Below, piece by piece: positions 1-8,566 of a stretch of DNA of 64,000 nucleotides. The notes beneath the pieces were generated by a model. The model worked only from the letters and a program-made list of their open reading frames with translations, was not told where the DNA came from and ran no database searches. The DNA is taken from the NCBI RefSeq assembly GCF_018390695.1, contig NZ_JAHBGF010000028.1:434001-498000 (forward strand). The letters are read 5' to 3'. Position numbers and translations under genes: made by a program. Each line of letters begins with the position of its first letter. The stretch's first letter is position 1. The stretch is from Ancylobacter sonchi. Lineage in GTDB: Bacteria; Pseudomonadota; Alphaproteobacteria; Rhizobiales; Xanthobacteraceae.

Positions 1-1
1 G

Positions 2-1024
2 GGCTCGGATGCCAACGAGACCAACATCAAGCTCATTCGCTACGTCAACAACGTGCTCGGCCGGCCGGAGAAGAAGAAGATCATCTCGCGCTGGCGCGGC
101 TATCACGGCTCCGGCCTGATGACCGGCAGCCTCACCGGGCTGGCCGGCTTCCACAATCTGTTCGATCTGCCGATGGGCAACATCCTGCACACCGAGGCGC
201 CGTATTATTTCCGCCGCGCCGATCGCAGCCTCACCGAGGAGCAGCTCTCCGATTTCTGCGCCGCCAGGCTGGAGGAGATGATCCTCGCCGAAGGGCCGGA
301 CACCGTCGCCGCCTTCGTCGGCGAGCCGATGCTCGGCACCGGCGGCATCGTGCCGCCGCCGGCCGGCTACTGGCCGAAGATCCAGGCGGTGCTGAAGAAG
401 TACGACATCCTCTTGGTGGTCGACGAGGTCATCACCGGCTTCGGGCGGCTCGGCACCATGTTCGGCTCGGATTTCTACGGGATGGAGCCGGACCTCATCA
501 CCATCGCCAAGGGCCTCACCTCGGCCTATGCGCCGCTGTCGGGCGTCATCGTCTCCGACAAGGTGTGGAAGATCCTCGTCGACGGCTCCGACACGTTCGG
601 CCCCATCGGCCATGGCTGGACCTATTCCTCGCACCCGCTCTGCGCCGCCGCCGGCGTCGCCAACCTCAAGCTGATCGACGAGCTCGACCTCCTCGCCAAT
701 GTCCGCGAGGTCGGCCCCTATCTGCGCGCGGCGCTGGCCGACGCACTGGGCGGCCATGAGCTGGTCGGCGAGGTGCGCGGCGAGGGCATGCTCGCCGCCG
801 TCGAGCTGGTGAAGGACAAGGACGACCGGGTGTTCTTCGAGCCTTCCAACAAGGTCAGCGTCCGCGTCGCGGCGGCGATGCTGGAGCGCGGCGTCATCGC
901 CCGCGCCATGCCGCAGGGCGACATCATCGGCTTCGCCCCGCCGCTCTGCCTCACCCGCGAGGAGGCCGACATCGTCGTCGACGCGACCAGGCAGGCGGTG
1001 GAGACCGTCGCGGCCAGCCTTTGA
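2..1024 (+). CDS. Class III PLP-dependent aminotransferase (5' partial)
   Basis: The reading frame is open from the first complete codon, so the N-terminus lies outside the window; 340 residues are visible. The family moves an amino group from an omega-amine or omega-amino acid to a keto acid such as pyruvate. Visible motifs are GSDANETNIKL near the start, VDEVITGFGRLG with the PLP-contacting Asp, and IAKGLTSAY with the Schiff-base Lys. The start of the visible part resembles SpuC/omega-transaminase enzymes. It precedes an LLM oxidoreductase, an M24 hydrolase and CofD on the same strand, which suggests a role in catabolism of an amine or amino acid. The exact substrate cannot be read from sequence. 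Confidence 0.9.
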   Translation, partial: GSDANETNIKLIRYVNNVLGRPEKKKIISRWRGYHGSGLMTGSLTGLAGFHNLFDLPMGNILHTEAPYYFRRADRSLTEEQLSDFCAARLEEMILAEGPDTVAAFVGEPMLGTGGIVPPPAGYWPKIQAVLKKYDILLVVDEVITGFGRLGTMFGSDFYGMEPDLITIAKGLTSAYAPLSGVIVSDKVWKILVDGSDTFGPIGHGWTYSSHPLCAAAGVANLKLIDELDLLANVREVGPYLRAALADALGGHELVGEVRGEGMLAAVELVKDKDDRVFFEPSNKVSVRVAAAMLERGVIARAMPQGDIIGFAPPLCLTREEADIVVDATRQAVETVAASL

Positions 1025-1041
1025 TCGATCCGTTGGCTAAG

Positions 1042-1071
1042 TAGGCGTCCCGGCTTTTGCCGGGTCGCCTA
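1042..1071 (+). repeat. Intercistronic stem-loop
   Basis: A 13-bp inverted repeat (1042-1054 with 1059-1071) has one mismatch and a TTTT loop. It lies 18 bases after the aminotransferase stop. There is no T-run after it, so an mRNA-stabilising or attenuating hairpin is as likely as a terminator. Confidence 0.5.
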
Positions 1072-1134
1072 GCGTCCTAAACAGATTGGCGGGGCGGCTA
1101 CCGCGCCCGCCCGACTCGTTCCCGGAGAAGCTTC

Positions 1135-2052
1135 ATGAAGATCGGCGCCCTGTTCCCGCAATTCGAGATCGGCACCGATCCGAAGACCATCAAGGAGTTC
1201 GCCGTCGTATCCGAGGAGCTCGGCTACACGCATCTCACCGCCTTCGACCAGATCATCGGCCTCAACAAGGCGAGCCGGCCGGGCTGGACCTATGTCCATG
1301 ACGCCGAGGACATGTTCCACGAGCTGTTCGTGCTGTTCGGCTACCTCGCGGCGGTGACCACGAAGATCGACTTCGTCACCGGCGTGCTGGTGCTGCCGAT
1401 GCGCGGCACCGCGCTGGTTGCCAAGCAGGCGGCCGAGGTCGACCTGCTCTCCGGCGGCCGGCTGCGGCTCGGCGTCGGCGTCGGCGTGAAGCCGGAGGAG
1501 TTCGAGGCGTGCGGCGAGGAATTCGGCAATCGTGGCAGGCGGATGGACGAGCAGATTGATGTTCTGCGCAAACTCTGGTGCGCCGATCTGATCAGCTATG
1601 AGGGCAAGTATCACCGCATCGAGGATGGCGGCATCAACCCGCTGCCGGTGCAGCGGCCGATCCCGATCTGGATCGGCGGCGTGTCGGAGGCGGCGATCCG
1701 CCGGGTCGCCAAGCTCGGCGATGGCTGGCTGCCGAACTTCCAGGCCGATGACACCGGCAAGCGCGGCATCGAGGAGATGAAGGCGCAGGCGCGCGCCAAT
1801 GGCCGCGACCCGGACGCCATCGGCATCGAGGCGACCATGACCATCATCGACCGCACCCCGGCCGAGCTTGCCGAGGAGGTGGAGGCGTGGCGCGCCATCG
1901 GCGCCACCCACATCACCGTCAACACCATGCCCGAGCGCTGGGTCGAGGAGGAGAAGCGCTGGAACAAGGCGGCGATCGGCGGACTTCACGATCCGCAGGC
2001 GCATATCGAGGCGATCCGCGAGTTCCGCGCCGCCCTGCCGCATCTGTTCTGA
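1135..2052 (+). CDS. LLM-class (luciferase-like) flavin/F420-dependent oxidoreductase
   Basis: This 305-residue protein has the luciferase-like TIM-barrel pattern: MKIGALFPQFEIG at the N-terminus, a central LLSGGRLRLGVGVG stretch and PIWIGGVSEAAIRR further on. It resembles the TIGR03619 group, which is annotated as probably F420-dependent. Members transfer hydride or oxygenate small organics with F420H2 or FMNH2. Sequence alone cannot separate the two cofactors, but cofD lies two genes downstream, which favours F420. GGAGAAG precedes the ATG. It is followed after 24 bases by the M24 gene and likely belongs to one transcription unit with it and cofD. Confidence 0.85.
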   Translation: MKIGALFPQFEIGTDPKTIKEFAVVSEELGYTHLTAFDQIIGLNKASRPGWTYVHDAEDMFHELFVLFGYLAAVTTKIDFVTGVLVLPMRGTALVAKQAAEVDLLSGGRLRLGVGVGVKPEEFEACGEEFGNRGRRMDEQIDVLRKLWCADLISYEGKYHRIEDGGINPLPVQRPIPIWIGGVSEAAIRRVAKLGDGWLPNFQADDTGKRGIEEMKAQARANGRDPDAIGIEATMTIIDRTPAELAEEVEAWRAIGATHITVNTMPERWVEEEKRWNKAAIGGLHDPQAHIEAIREFRAALPHLF

Positions 2053-2076
2053 CGGCCGGGCAAGGGAGAAGGCGGC

Positions 2077-3252
2077 ATGCCGGTTTTCGCGCGCGGGGAG
2101 TATCTCGCCCGCCTCGCCCGGGTGAAGGCGCGGATGCGCGAGCGCGGCCTCGATGTGCTCGTCTGTGCCGATCCGGCGAGCATGAACTACCTCACCGGCT
2201 ATGACGGCTGGTCGTTCTACGTGCACCAGTATGTCGTGGTCGGCCTCGATCGCGAGGAGCCGCTCTGGGTCGGCCGGGCGATGGACGCGCCCGGCGCCCG
2301 GCTCACCGCCTTTCTCGGCGCCGATTCGATCCGCGCCTATCCCGAGAGCCACGTCGATTCGCCGCGGCTGCACCCCGCGCAGTTCCTTGCCGGGGTGATC
2401 GCCGATCTCGGCTGGGGGCGGGCGGTGGTCGGCGTCGATCTCGACGCCTTCTACTTCACCGCCCGCGCCTATCTCGAACTCGGCAAGGCGCTGCCCGCCG
2501 CGCGGCTGGTCGATGCCGAGCTCCTGGTCGCCTGGGTCCGGCTGGTGAAGTCGGAGGCGGAGATCGAACTGATGCGCGGCGCCGCCGCCATCGTCTCCAA
2601 CGCGATGACGGTCGGCATGCAGGCGGTGGCGCCGGGCGTGCGCGAATGCGACGCGGTGGCGGAGATCACCGCCGCGCAGTTCCGCGGCAGTGCCGGCTTC
2701 TGGGGCGACTATCCCGCCGCGCTCGCCAATGTGCCGCATGGCGAGAAGACCGCCGCGCCGCACCTCACCTGGACCGGCGAGCGCTACAAGCACGGCGAGG
2801 TCGCCTATCTCGAGCTCGGCGGCTGCCACGCCCGCTACCATGCGGCGCTGGCGCGCACGCTCTACATGGGCACGCCGCCGGCCGCGCTGCTCGACGTGGT
2901 GAAGGTGGTGGCCGAGGGCATGGAGGTGGCGCTCGACGCCGCTCGTGCCGGAACCACCGCCCATGAGGTGGCGAGCGTCTGGAATCGCGTCATCGCCCGC
3001 GCTGGCTATGAAAAGCCCTCGCGCATCGGCTATTCCATCGGTCTCAACTACCCGCCGGACTGGGGCGAGCGCACGCTCAGCCTGCGCGAGGGCGAGCATG
3101 CGGTTCTGGAAGAAAACATGTGCTTCCACATGATCCTTGGCATGTGGATGGACGATTGGGGCTATGAGCTCAGCGAGACCTTTCGCATCACCGCCTCCGG
3201 CGCGCCGGAGGTGCTGACGGATTTTCCGCGCGAACTGGTGATCAAGCCCTGA
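2077..3252 (+). CDS. M24-family creatinase/ectoine-hydrolase-like protein
   Basis: This 391-residue protein has a creatinase-type N-terminal domain (about residues 1-150) and a pita-bread domain (about 155-385). The NYLTGYDGWSFYVHQ stretch near residue 37 resembles ectoine hydrolases (DoeA/EutD). The metal-binding pattern of true M24 aminopeptidases is not kept: around residues 246-260 (ELGGCHARYHAALAR) the expected second Asp is Ala257 and the first is Glu246, and no metal-binding His is visible near residue 325. Metal-free creatinase and ectoine hydrolase lose these ligands in a comparable way. It probably hydrolyses a C-N bond in a small amidine, ureide or lactam. Ectoine itself is possible but not proven. 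Confidence 0.8.
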   Translation: MPVFARGEYLARLARVKARMRERGLDVLVCADPASMNYLTGYDGWSFYVHQYVVVGLDREEPLWVGRAMDAPGARLTAFLGADSIRAYPESHVDSPRLHPAQFLAGVIADLGWGRAVVGVDLDAFYFTARAYLELGKALPAARLVDAELLVAWVRLVKSEAEIELMRGAAAIVSNAMTVGMQAVAPGVRECDAVAEITAAQFRGSAGFWGDYPAALANVPHGEKTAAPHLTWTGERYKHGEVAYLELGGCHARYHAALARTLYMGTPPAALLDVVKVVAEGMEVALDAARAGTTAHEVASVWNRVIARAGYEKPSRIGYSIGLNYPPDWGERTLSLREGEHAVLEENMCFHMILGMWMDDWGYELSETFRITASGAPEVLTDFPRELVIKP

Positions 3253-3262
3253 CGGGGGAACG

Positions 3263-4231
3263 ATGACGATACCAGAGGAGAATTCGCGGGCGCAGGTGCT
3301 GGCGCTGTGCGGCGGCATCGGCGGGGCCAAGCTGGCGCTCGGCCTCTACCGCACGCTGGGGCCGGGCCATCTCACCGTGGCGGTCAATACCGGCGACGAC
3401 TTCACCCATCTCGGCCTGCATGTCTCGCCTGACATCGACACCGTCGCCTACACGCTGGCCGGGCTGAACGATACCGAGCGCGGCTGGGGCCTCGCCGGCG
3501 AGACCTGGCACTTCATGGAGGCGCTCGGCCGGCTCGGCGGCGACACCTGGTTCCAGCTCGGCGACCACGACCTCGCCACCCATGTGGTGCGTACGCAGCG
3601 CCTGGCGGCCGGCGAGACTCTGTCGCAGGTGACGGCCGGGATCGCCGCGCGGCTCGGCCTGCACGCCCGGCTGCTGCCGATGAGCGACGATCCGGTGCGC
3701 ACCCTGATTGACACCGAGGAAGGCCGGCTGGCCTTCCAGAACTATTTCGTCGAGCACCGCTGCCGGCCGCGCGTCACCGGCATCACCTTCGCCGGCGCCG
3801 AGACGGCGAAGCCGCAGGAGGACGTGCTGGCGCTGCTCGCCGACGGCACGCTGGCCGCCATCGTCATCTGCCCGTCCAACCCGTATCTGTCGGTCGATCC
3901 CATGCTGGCGATCCCCGGCCTGCGCGAGGCGCTGAAGGCTTCGCCGGCGCCGGTCATCGCGGTGTCCCCGATCGTCGGCGGCAAGGCGGTGAAGGGACCG
4001 ACCGCCAAGATCATGGAGGAGCTCGGCCTGCCGGTGTCGATCCGCGCCATCGCCGACCATTATCGCGACCTCATCGACGGCTTCATCCTCGACGACGCCG
4101 ATGCGGCGGATTCCACCGGCCTCGGCATCCCCTCGGTGGCGACCCGCACGCTGATGGAGACGCTGGGCGACCGCGAGCGGCTCGCCCGCTCGGTGCTCGA
4201 CTTCGCCGCCGGCCTGCGCCGCCATCGCTGA
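3263..4231 (+). CDS. cofD: 2-phospho-L-lactate transferase (coenzyme F420 biosynthesis)
   Basis: This 322-residue protein is CofD/FbiA-like: CGGIGGAKLALGLYR at residues 17-31 for nucleotide binding, VNTGDDF with HVSPDIDTVAY, then CPSNPYLSVDPML and SPIVGGKAVKGPTAKIMEEL. CofD joins a lactyl (or PEP-derived) phosphodiester to Fo to form F420-0. The length fits the family. GGGGGAA precedes the ATG, and only 10 bases separate it from the M24 gene, so translation is probably coordinated. No fbiC or cofE lies in this window, so the rest of the pathway must be elsewhere if it exists. F420 synthesis is known but patchy in Proteobacteria, which suggests accessory gain. Confidence 0.92.
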   Translation: MTIPEENSRAQVLALCGGIGGAKLALGLYRTLGPGHLTVAVNTGDDFTHLGLHVSPDIDTVAYTLAGLNDTERGWGLAGETWHFMEALGRLGGDTWFQLGDHDLATHVVRTQRLAAGETLSQVTAGIAARLGLHARLLPMSDDPVRTLIDTEEGRLAFQNYFVEHRCRPRVTGITFAGAETAKPQEDVLALLADGTLAAIVICPSNPYLSVDPMLAIPGLREALKASPAPVIAVSPIVGGKAVKGPTAKIMEELGLPVSIRAIADHYRDLIDGFILDDADAADSTGLGIPSVATRTLMETLGDRERLARSVLDFAAGLRRHR

Positions 4232-4270
4232 CGGCACGCCGGACGCCTGATTCCCCGTGCACGCGCCGGC

Positions 4271-4303
4271 TCCCTCTCCCGGTCGGGGAGAGGGCTGGGG
4301 TAA
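4271..4303. repeat. Dispersed CCCTCTCCC/GGGAGAGGG hairpin repeat, copy 1
   Basis: CCCTCTCCC (4272-4280) pairs with GGGAGAGGG (4286-4294), followed by CTGGGGTAAGG. It lies between the convergent cofD and nucleoside hydrolase genes. A second copy in the other orientation lies at 17122-17150. It may act as a two-way transcription stop, but there is no T-run. Confidence 0.6.
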
Positions 4304-4345
4304 GGAGCCTTCGCCCGGCGGCGATCGACCCCGCCGTCGTCGGGC

Positions 4346-5290
4346 TCAACGCAGCTGCGCGATCCGCTCCAGCATCAGCTCGTAGAAGGGCGGGTTGTCG
4401 AGGTCGCGCAGCACCAGGCAATTGGCCGGCTTCTTGGTGACGTTCCACCAGTCGACCACCGTCATGCCGGAGGTCACCGGTGAGTGGATCTCCACCTCGA
4501 CATGGCATTTGCGGCCGGTGAACAGGTCCGGCCGCAGCAGGTAGCCGATCACGCAGGGATCATGCAGCGGGTAGCTGTCGGTGCCGAATTTCTTGTTGCC
4601 GTAGTCCTGGTAGAACTCGGCCATGCCGGCCGCCTCCACCGCCGCGCGGGTGCCCACGGCGCGCAACCGCCGCAGCCAGTCCGGCGTCATCAGCGCCTTG
4701 TAGGTGACATCGATCGGCACCATCGTCACCGGCGCGCCGGAGGCCAGCACCACATGCGCCGCATGCGGATCGACATAGATGTTGAACTCCGCCGCCGGGG
4801 TGGTGTTGCCGCCCTCGAAGAAGCCGCCGCCCATGAACACCACTTCGGCGAGGCGCGGGATGATCGCCGGCTCCTTGATCATCGCCACGGCGAGATTGGT
4901 CATCGGCCCGAGCGTGCAGACCGTAATTTCTCCGGGCGCCGCCGCCATCACCGTGTCGATGATGAAGTCGACGCCGTGCTTGTCGCCGACCGGCGCCGAG
5001 GGTGGCGGCAGGTCGCAGCCGTCGAGGCCGCTCGGCCCGTGCACATATTCGGCGGTAAAGCCGGGCTTCACCATCGGGCGCGGGCAGCCGGGATAGACCG
5101 GGATGTCGGCGCGCCCGGCGAGCTCGATCACCATCTGCGCATTCACCGTGGTGCGGGCGAGCGGCACATTGCCGTGCACCGAGGTGACACCGACCACCTC
5201 CAGTTCGTCCGGTGAGCCGAGCGCCAGCAGCAGCGCGAAGGCGTCGTCCTGTCCGGGGTCGGTGTCGATGATGATCTTGCGTCGCGTCAT
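4346..5290 (-). CDS. Inosine-uridine-preferring nucleoside hydrolase family protein
   Basis: This 314-residue protein carries the N-terminal calcium-binding signature IIIDTDPGQDDAFALL, then the CTLGPMTNLA and FMGGGFF motifs and the AEFNIYVDPHAA stretch. Together they identify the family that splits the N-glycosidic bond of ribonucleosides. A conserved His follows in SYPLHDPCVIGYLL. It is convergent with cofD and divergent from the ABC importer gene at 5544. The importer may feed it, but branched-chain-type importers also carry other ligands. Specificity within the family cannot be told from these motifs. Confidence 0.92.
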   Translation of the reverse strand: MTRRKIIIDTDPGQDDAFALLLALGSPDELEVVGVTSVHGNVPLARTTVNAQMVIELAGRADIPVYPGCPRPMVKPGFTAEYVHGPSGLDGCDLPPPSAPVGDKHGVDFIIDTVMAAAPGEITVCTLGPMTNLAVAMIKEPAIIPRLAEVVFMGGGFFEGGNTTPAAEFNIYVDPHAAHVVLASGAPVTMVPIDVTYKALMTPDWLRRLRAVGTRAAVEAAGMAEFYQDYGNKKFGTDSYPLHDPCVIGYLLRPDLFTGRKCHVEVEIHSPVTSGMTVVDWWNVTKKPANCLVLRDLDNPPFYELMLERIAQLR

Positions 5291-5491
5291 GGGTCCTTGA
5301 GTCCGTCGGTTCGGGTGGGCAGACGATACGCCGGACGCCCCGGAGAAAAGCCGGGCGACACCCGCTCGCTTCGCCGAAAATCCTTCGGACGGTCGGCCGT
5401 GTGTCGGGTTTTCTTTCCCTCGGCGCCCATTAACGTGGGGAGGTCATGTGCAGTGTCGGCTTTTCCGCGTCGAATGCGACGCCGGGGCCGG

Positions 5492-5504
5492 CTTTGTGCC
5501 AAAG
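5492..5504. promoter_or_regulatory. Small dyad upstream of the ABC importer operon
   Basis: CTTTG-tgc-CAAAG is a perfect short dyad followed directly by AATAAT, 40 bases before the importer start codon. It could be an operator overlapping a -10 element. The assignment is weak and rests on position. Confidence 0.3.
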
Positions 5505-5543
5505 AATAATCCGCAAGCGACCTGACCGGAGAGAGGCACGACG

Positions 5544-6665
5544 ATGAAGAATTTTCTGTCCCTGGCATTTTGCAGTGCACTCGCTCTCGCAGCGGTGCAG
5601 GGCCCGGCGCGCGCCGCCGATCCCATCCAGATTGGCGTGATCGCCAACCTCACCGGCTCGGCGGTGAAGACCAGCGTGCAGATGACCCGCGGCGTTGAGC
5701 TCGCCGCCGACGCCATCAACGCCGCCGGCGGCATCGATGGCCGGCCGGTGAAGCTGATCGTCGAGGATTCGGAGAACCGCGCCCAGGAAGCGCTGAACGC
5801 CGCCAACAAGCTCTACAATGTCGACAAGGTGCCGGCCGCCATCATGTTCGGCGGCTCGGGCCTGATGATCCCGGTGGCGGAGCTGGCCAAGGAGAAGGGC
5901 CGGGTGCTGGTCAACACCTCGTCCTCCTCGCCCAAGCTCGGCAATTATCCCGGCACGCTGTTCTCGATCCTGCCGCTCGACGACATTGTCGGCAAGGAAC
6001 TCGGCCTGCTGATCGCCGACAGCGGCGCCAAGACCGCCGCCATCGTGGTGCCAAACTCCACCTTCGGCCTCGGCGTCGCCGAGGCGGCGGCCGCCGCCTT
6101 CGAATCGAAGGGCGGCAAGATCGTCAAGAAGGTCGCCTTCACCGAGGGCCAGCCGGACTACCGCGCCGACATCCAGCCGGTGGTGCCGGTGAAGCCGGAC
6201 GTGATCATCACCGCCGGCTATGGCGATGATTCCCGCGCCATGCTGAAGGCCGCCCGCGAGCTCGGCATCACCGCCAAGTGGTACGCCGCCTATCCCTCGA
6301 TCCTCGAGCTCGAGAACAAGGCCTTCGTCGAGGGCAAGCTGTTCGGCGTCGACAATGGCGGCTACGCCCAGCCGGCCGGCAAGGCGGTCGCCGACAAGTA
6401 CGGCGCCAAGTTCAACGGCACCGCCGACCTGATGGCGCATGTCTATTACGGCTATGACGCGCTGATGGTCATCGCCGCCGCCATCAAGAAGGCCGGCAGC
6501 GCCGAGCCCGCCGCCATCGCCAAGGCGCTGCCCGAAGTGGTGTCGAGCTATGACGGCGCCACCGGCAAGATCGTGTGGGATGCCCGCGGCCAGCGCGTCT
6601 CCCCGCCGATCGACGTCATCGAGTACAAGGGCGGCGACTTCGTCACCACCGCCACCCGCAACTGA
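5544..6665 (+). CDS. Branched-chain-amino-acid-type ABC transporter substrate-binding protein
   Basis: This 373-residue protein starts with a signal peptide (MKNFLSLAFCSALALAAV, cleavage likely after ARA near residue 27). The mature protein opens with PIQIGVIANLTGSAV and continues with the LivK/periplasmic type I fold (AADAINAAGGIDGRPVKLI). It should bind the ligand in the periplasm and deliver it to the permeases encoded next. GGAGAGAGG precedes the ATG at ideal spacing. It is the first gene of a run on the same strand that also encodes two hydrolases and an Lrp regulator, so the ligand may be a nitrogenous compound other than leucine. Confidence 0.93.
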   Translation: MKNFLSLAFCSALALAAVQGPARAADPIQIGVIANLTGSAVKTSVQMTRGVELAADAINAAGGIDGRPVKLIVEDSENRAQEALNAANKLYNVDKVPAAIMFGGSGLMIPVAELAKEKGRVLVNTSSSSPKLGNYPGTLFSILPLDDIVGKELGLLIADSGAKTAAIVVPNSTFGLGVAEAAAAAFESKGGKIVKKVAFTEGQPDYRADIQPVVPVKPDVIITAGYGDDSRAMLKAARELGITAKWYAAYPSILELENKAFVEGKLFGVDNGGYAQPAGKAVADKYGAKFNGTADLMAHVYYGYDALMVIAAAIKKAGSAEPAAIAKALPEVVSSYDGATGKIVWDARGQRVSPPIDVIEYKGGDFVTTATRN

Positions 6666-6679
6666 CGCCTGATGCCAGC

Positions 6680-6710
6680 ACCGCCCGGCGCGCCCAGCGC
6701 GTCGGGCGGT
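6680..6710 (+). terminator. Intercistronic hairpin after the binding-protein gene
   Basis: ACCGCCCG (6680-6687) pairs with CGGGCGGT (6703-6710), and GCGC/GCGC can extend the stem inside. There is no T-run. In importer operons such a hairpin often allows more binding protein than permease by partial termination or 3' protection; that role is inferred here. Confidence 0.45.
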
Positions 6711-6804
6711 TCCGCCTGTCCGGCGAATGCCTCGACCTCCTCCCCGTCGACATCGTGCCCGCCGGCATCCTGCCCGTCCGCTCCTTGGGAAGCTTTCCCC
6801 GCCC

Positions 6805-7689
6805 GTGCTCCAGGTCCTGTTCAATTCCCTCGTCTATGCCAGCATGATCGCGGTGATCGCGGTCGGGGTGGCGCTGTGCTACTCGATCCTGCGCTTCGCC
6901 AATTTCGCGCATATCCAGTTCGCGGTGGTCGGCGGCTATCTCACCTACAGCTTCGCCGCCATTCCCGGCCTGCCGCTGCCCGCCGCCGTGGCGCTGAGCG
7001 CGGTGGCCACCGGCCTCATCGCCATCCTCGTCGATATCCTGGTCTTCAGCCGCCTGCGCGACATCACGCCGGAGGGCAAGATGATCGTCTCCTGGGGCGT
7101 CGCGCTGTTCATCCGCTCGGTGGTGGCCATCATCTATGGCGGCGGCGGGCGTGCCTTCGACATTTCCTCCGAGGCGGTGATCGTCGGCGACGCGGTGTTC
7201 ACCACCCTCGACGCGCTGGTGGTCGCGGTGGCGGCGGTGCTGATGCTGCTGCTGCACCTGTTCCTCAATCGCACCCGCATCGGCTCGGGGCTACGCGCGC
7301 TGGCCTCGAACGCCGATCTCGCGGTCACCCGCGGCATTCCCGGCGAGCGGCTGATCCGGCTGATGTGGTTCCTCTCCGGCGCGCTCGCCGCCATCGGCGG
7401 CACGCTGCTCGCCTTCGAGACCCGCCTGCAGCCGAACATGGACCTCATCATCCTCCTGCCGGTCTTCGCCGCCGTCACCATTGGCGGCCTGTCCAACGTG
7501 TTCGGCGCGGTCCTCGGCGCGCTGATCCTGTCCTTCGCGCAGAACCTGCTGATCTATGTCGACTTCGGCGCCCTGTTCGGCGGCGACAGCTGGCAGATCC
7601 CCACCCAGTTCCGTGACTATGTCGCCGTCCTCGCGCTGGTCGTGGTGCTGCTCCTGCGCCCGCGCCTGTCGCCGCTGGCGGGGAGGTGA
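6805..7689 (+). CDS. Branched-chain-type ABC transporter permease (LivH-like)
   Basis: This is an integral membrane subunit of about 294 residues with some eight hydrophobic segments. Family features include YSILRFANFAHIQF near the N-terminus and NVFGAVLGALILSF near the C-terminus. I place the start at GTG 6805 (reading MLQVLFNSLVYASM), because the longer open frame back to 6727 adds only Pro/Arg-rich residues atypical of the family, and GGGAAG precedes the GTG. It forms the heterodimeric channel with the LivM-like protein encoded 4 bases downstream. Confidence 0.88.
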   Translation: MLQVLFNSLVYASMIAVIAVGVALCYSILRFANFAHIQFAVVGGYLTYSFAAIPGLPLPAAVALSAVATGLIAILVDILVFSRLRDITPEGKMIVSWGVALFIRSVVAIIYGGGGRAFDISSEAVIVGDAVFTTLDALVVAVAAVLMLLLHLFLNRTRIGSGLRALASNADLAVTRGIPGERLIRLMWFLSGALAAIGGTLLAFETRLQPNMDLIILLPVFAAVTIGGLSNVFGAVLGALILSFAQNLLIYVDFGALFGGDSWQIPTQFRDYVAVLALVVVLLLRPRLSPLAGR

Positions 7690-7693
7690 GGCG

Positions 7694-8566
7694 ATGCTCG
7701 ATTTCGCGATCTACTGCCTCACCATCATCGCCGTCTGGTCGGTGCTCGGCCTCAGCCTCAACATCCAGTTCGGACTCACCGGCCTCGTCAATTTCGGCCA
7801 GGTGCTGCCCTTCGGCCTCGGCGCCTATGCCGCTGCGCTCGCCGCGCAGGCGGGCCTGCCCTGGCCGGCCGGCGCCGCGCTCGGCCTCGTCGTCGCCGTG
7901 GCTGTCTCGCTTATGGTGCTGCTGCCGGCGCGCCGGCTGTCGCAGGATTACTGGGCGCTGATCACGCTGGGCGCCGGCGAACTGTTCCGCCTCACCGCGC
8001 TCAACGCGCCGAGCCTCGGCGGCGCCGACGGCCTCACCGTGCCGCGCTTCGCCGACCCGCATCTGGCACTGGGCGCCGCGCTGGCGCTGATGGCGGCGGC
8101 GTGGCTGGTGTCGCACCGCATTTCTCACTCGCCGTTCGGCCGCCTCCTGAAGGTGCTGCGCGAGGACGAGGTGCTGGCCGCCACGCTCGGCCGCAACCCG
8201 GTCTCCTATCAGCGCACCGTCTCGATCATCGCCTGGGCGATGGCGGCGGCGGGTGGCGTGCTCTACGCCCATATCGTCGGCTATGTCTCGCCGAGCAGCT
8301 TCACCGTCACCGAGACCTTCATCGTCTGGACGGCGCTGATCCTCGGCGGTCCCGGCAACAATCTCGGCGTCGTCGTCGGCGCGGCGGCTGTGCAGCTGCT
8401 CAGCGTGTCCTCGCGCTTCGTCGCCTCCTGGATCGACCTGCCGGCCGACGTGCTGGCCAATGGCCGGCTCGCGCTGTTCGGGCTGGTGCTGGTGCTGATG
8501 TTCCTGTTCCGCCCGCAGGGGCTGGTTCCCGAGAAGAAGGAGGTCCGCGATGCTCAGCGTCGATAA
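7694..8566 (+). CDS. Branched-chain-type ABC transporter permease (LivM-like)
   Basis: This 290-residue membrane protein starts at ATG 7694 after a GGGAGGTGAGG ribosome-binding site that overlaps the end of the LivH-like gene. Family features are LSLNIQFGLTGLVNFGQ at the N-terminus, the ATLGRNPVSYQ cytoplasmic coupling region near the middle and FLFRPQGLVPEKKE at the C-terminus. It is the second half of the channel. Its 3' end overlaps the LivG-like gene by 17 bases, indicating coupled translation. Confidence 0.9.
   Translation: MLDFAIYCLTIIAVWSVLGLSLNIQFGLTGLVNFGQVLPFGLGAYAAALAAQAGLPWPAGAALGLVVAVAVSLMVLLPARRLSQDYWALITLGAGELFRLTALNAPSLGGADGLTVPRFADPHLALGAALALMAAAWLVSHRISHSPFGRLLKVLREDEVLAATLGRNPVSYQRTVSIIAWAMAAAGGVLYAHIVGYVSPSSFTVTETFIVWTALILGGPGNNLGVVVGAAAVQLLSVSSRFVASWIDLPADVLANGRLALFGLVLVLMFLFRPQGLVPEKKEVRDAQRR

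Noticed and set aside
1069..3330. A 753-codon open frame on the minus strand opposite the LLM and M24 genes
   Set aside because: It is His/Arg/Ala-rich with no domain, and the plus-strand genes have clear family motifs. Long antisense frames are expected at this GC content.
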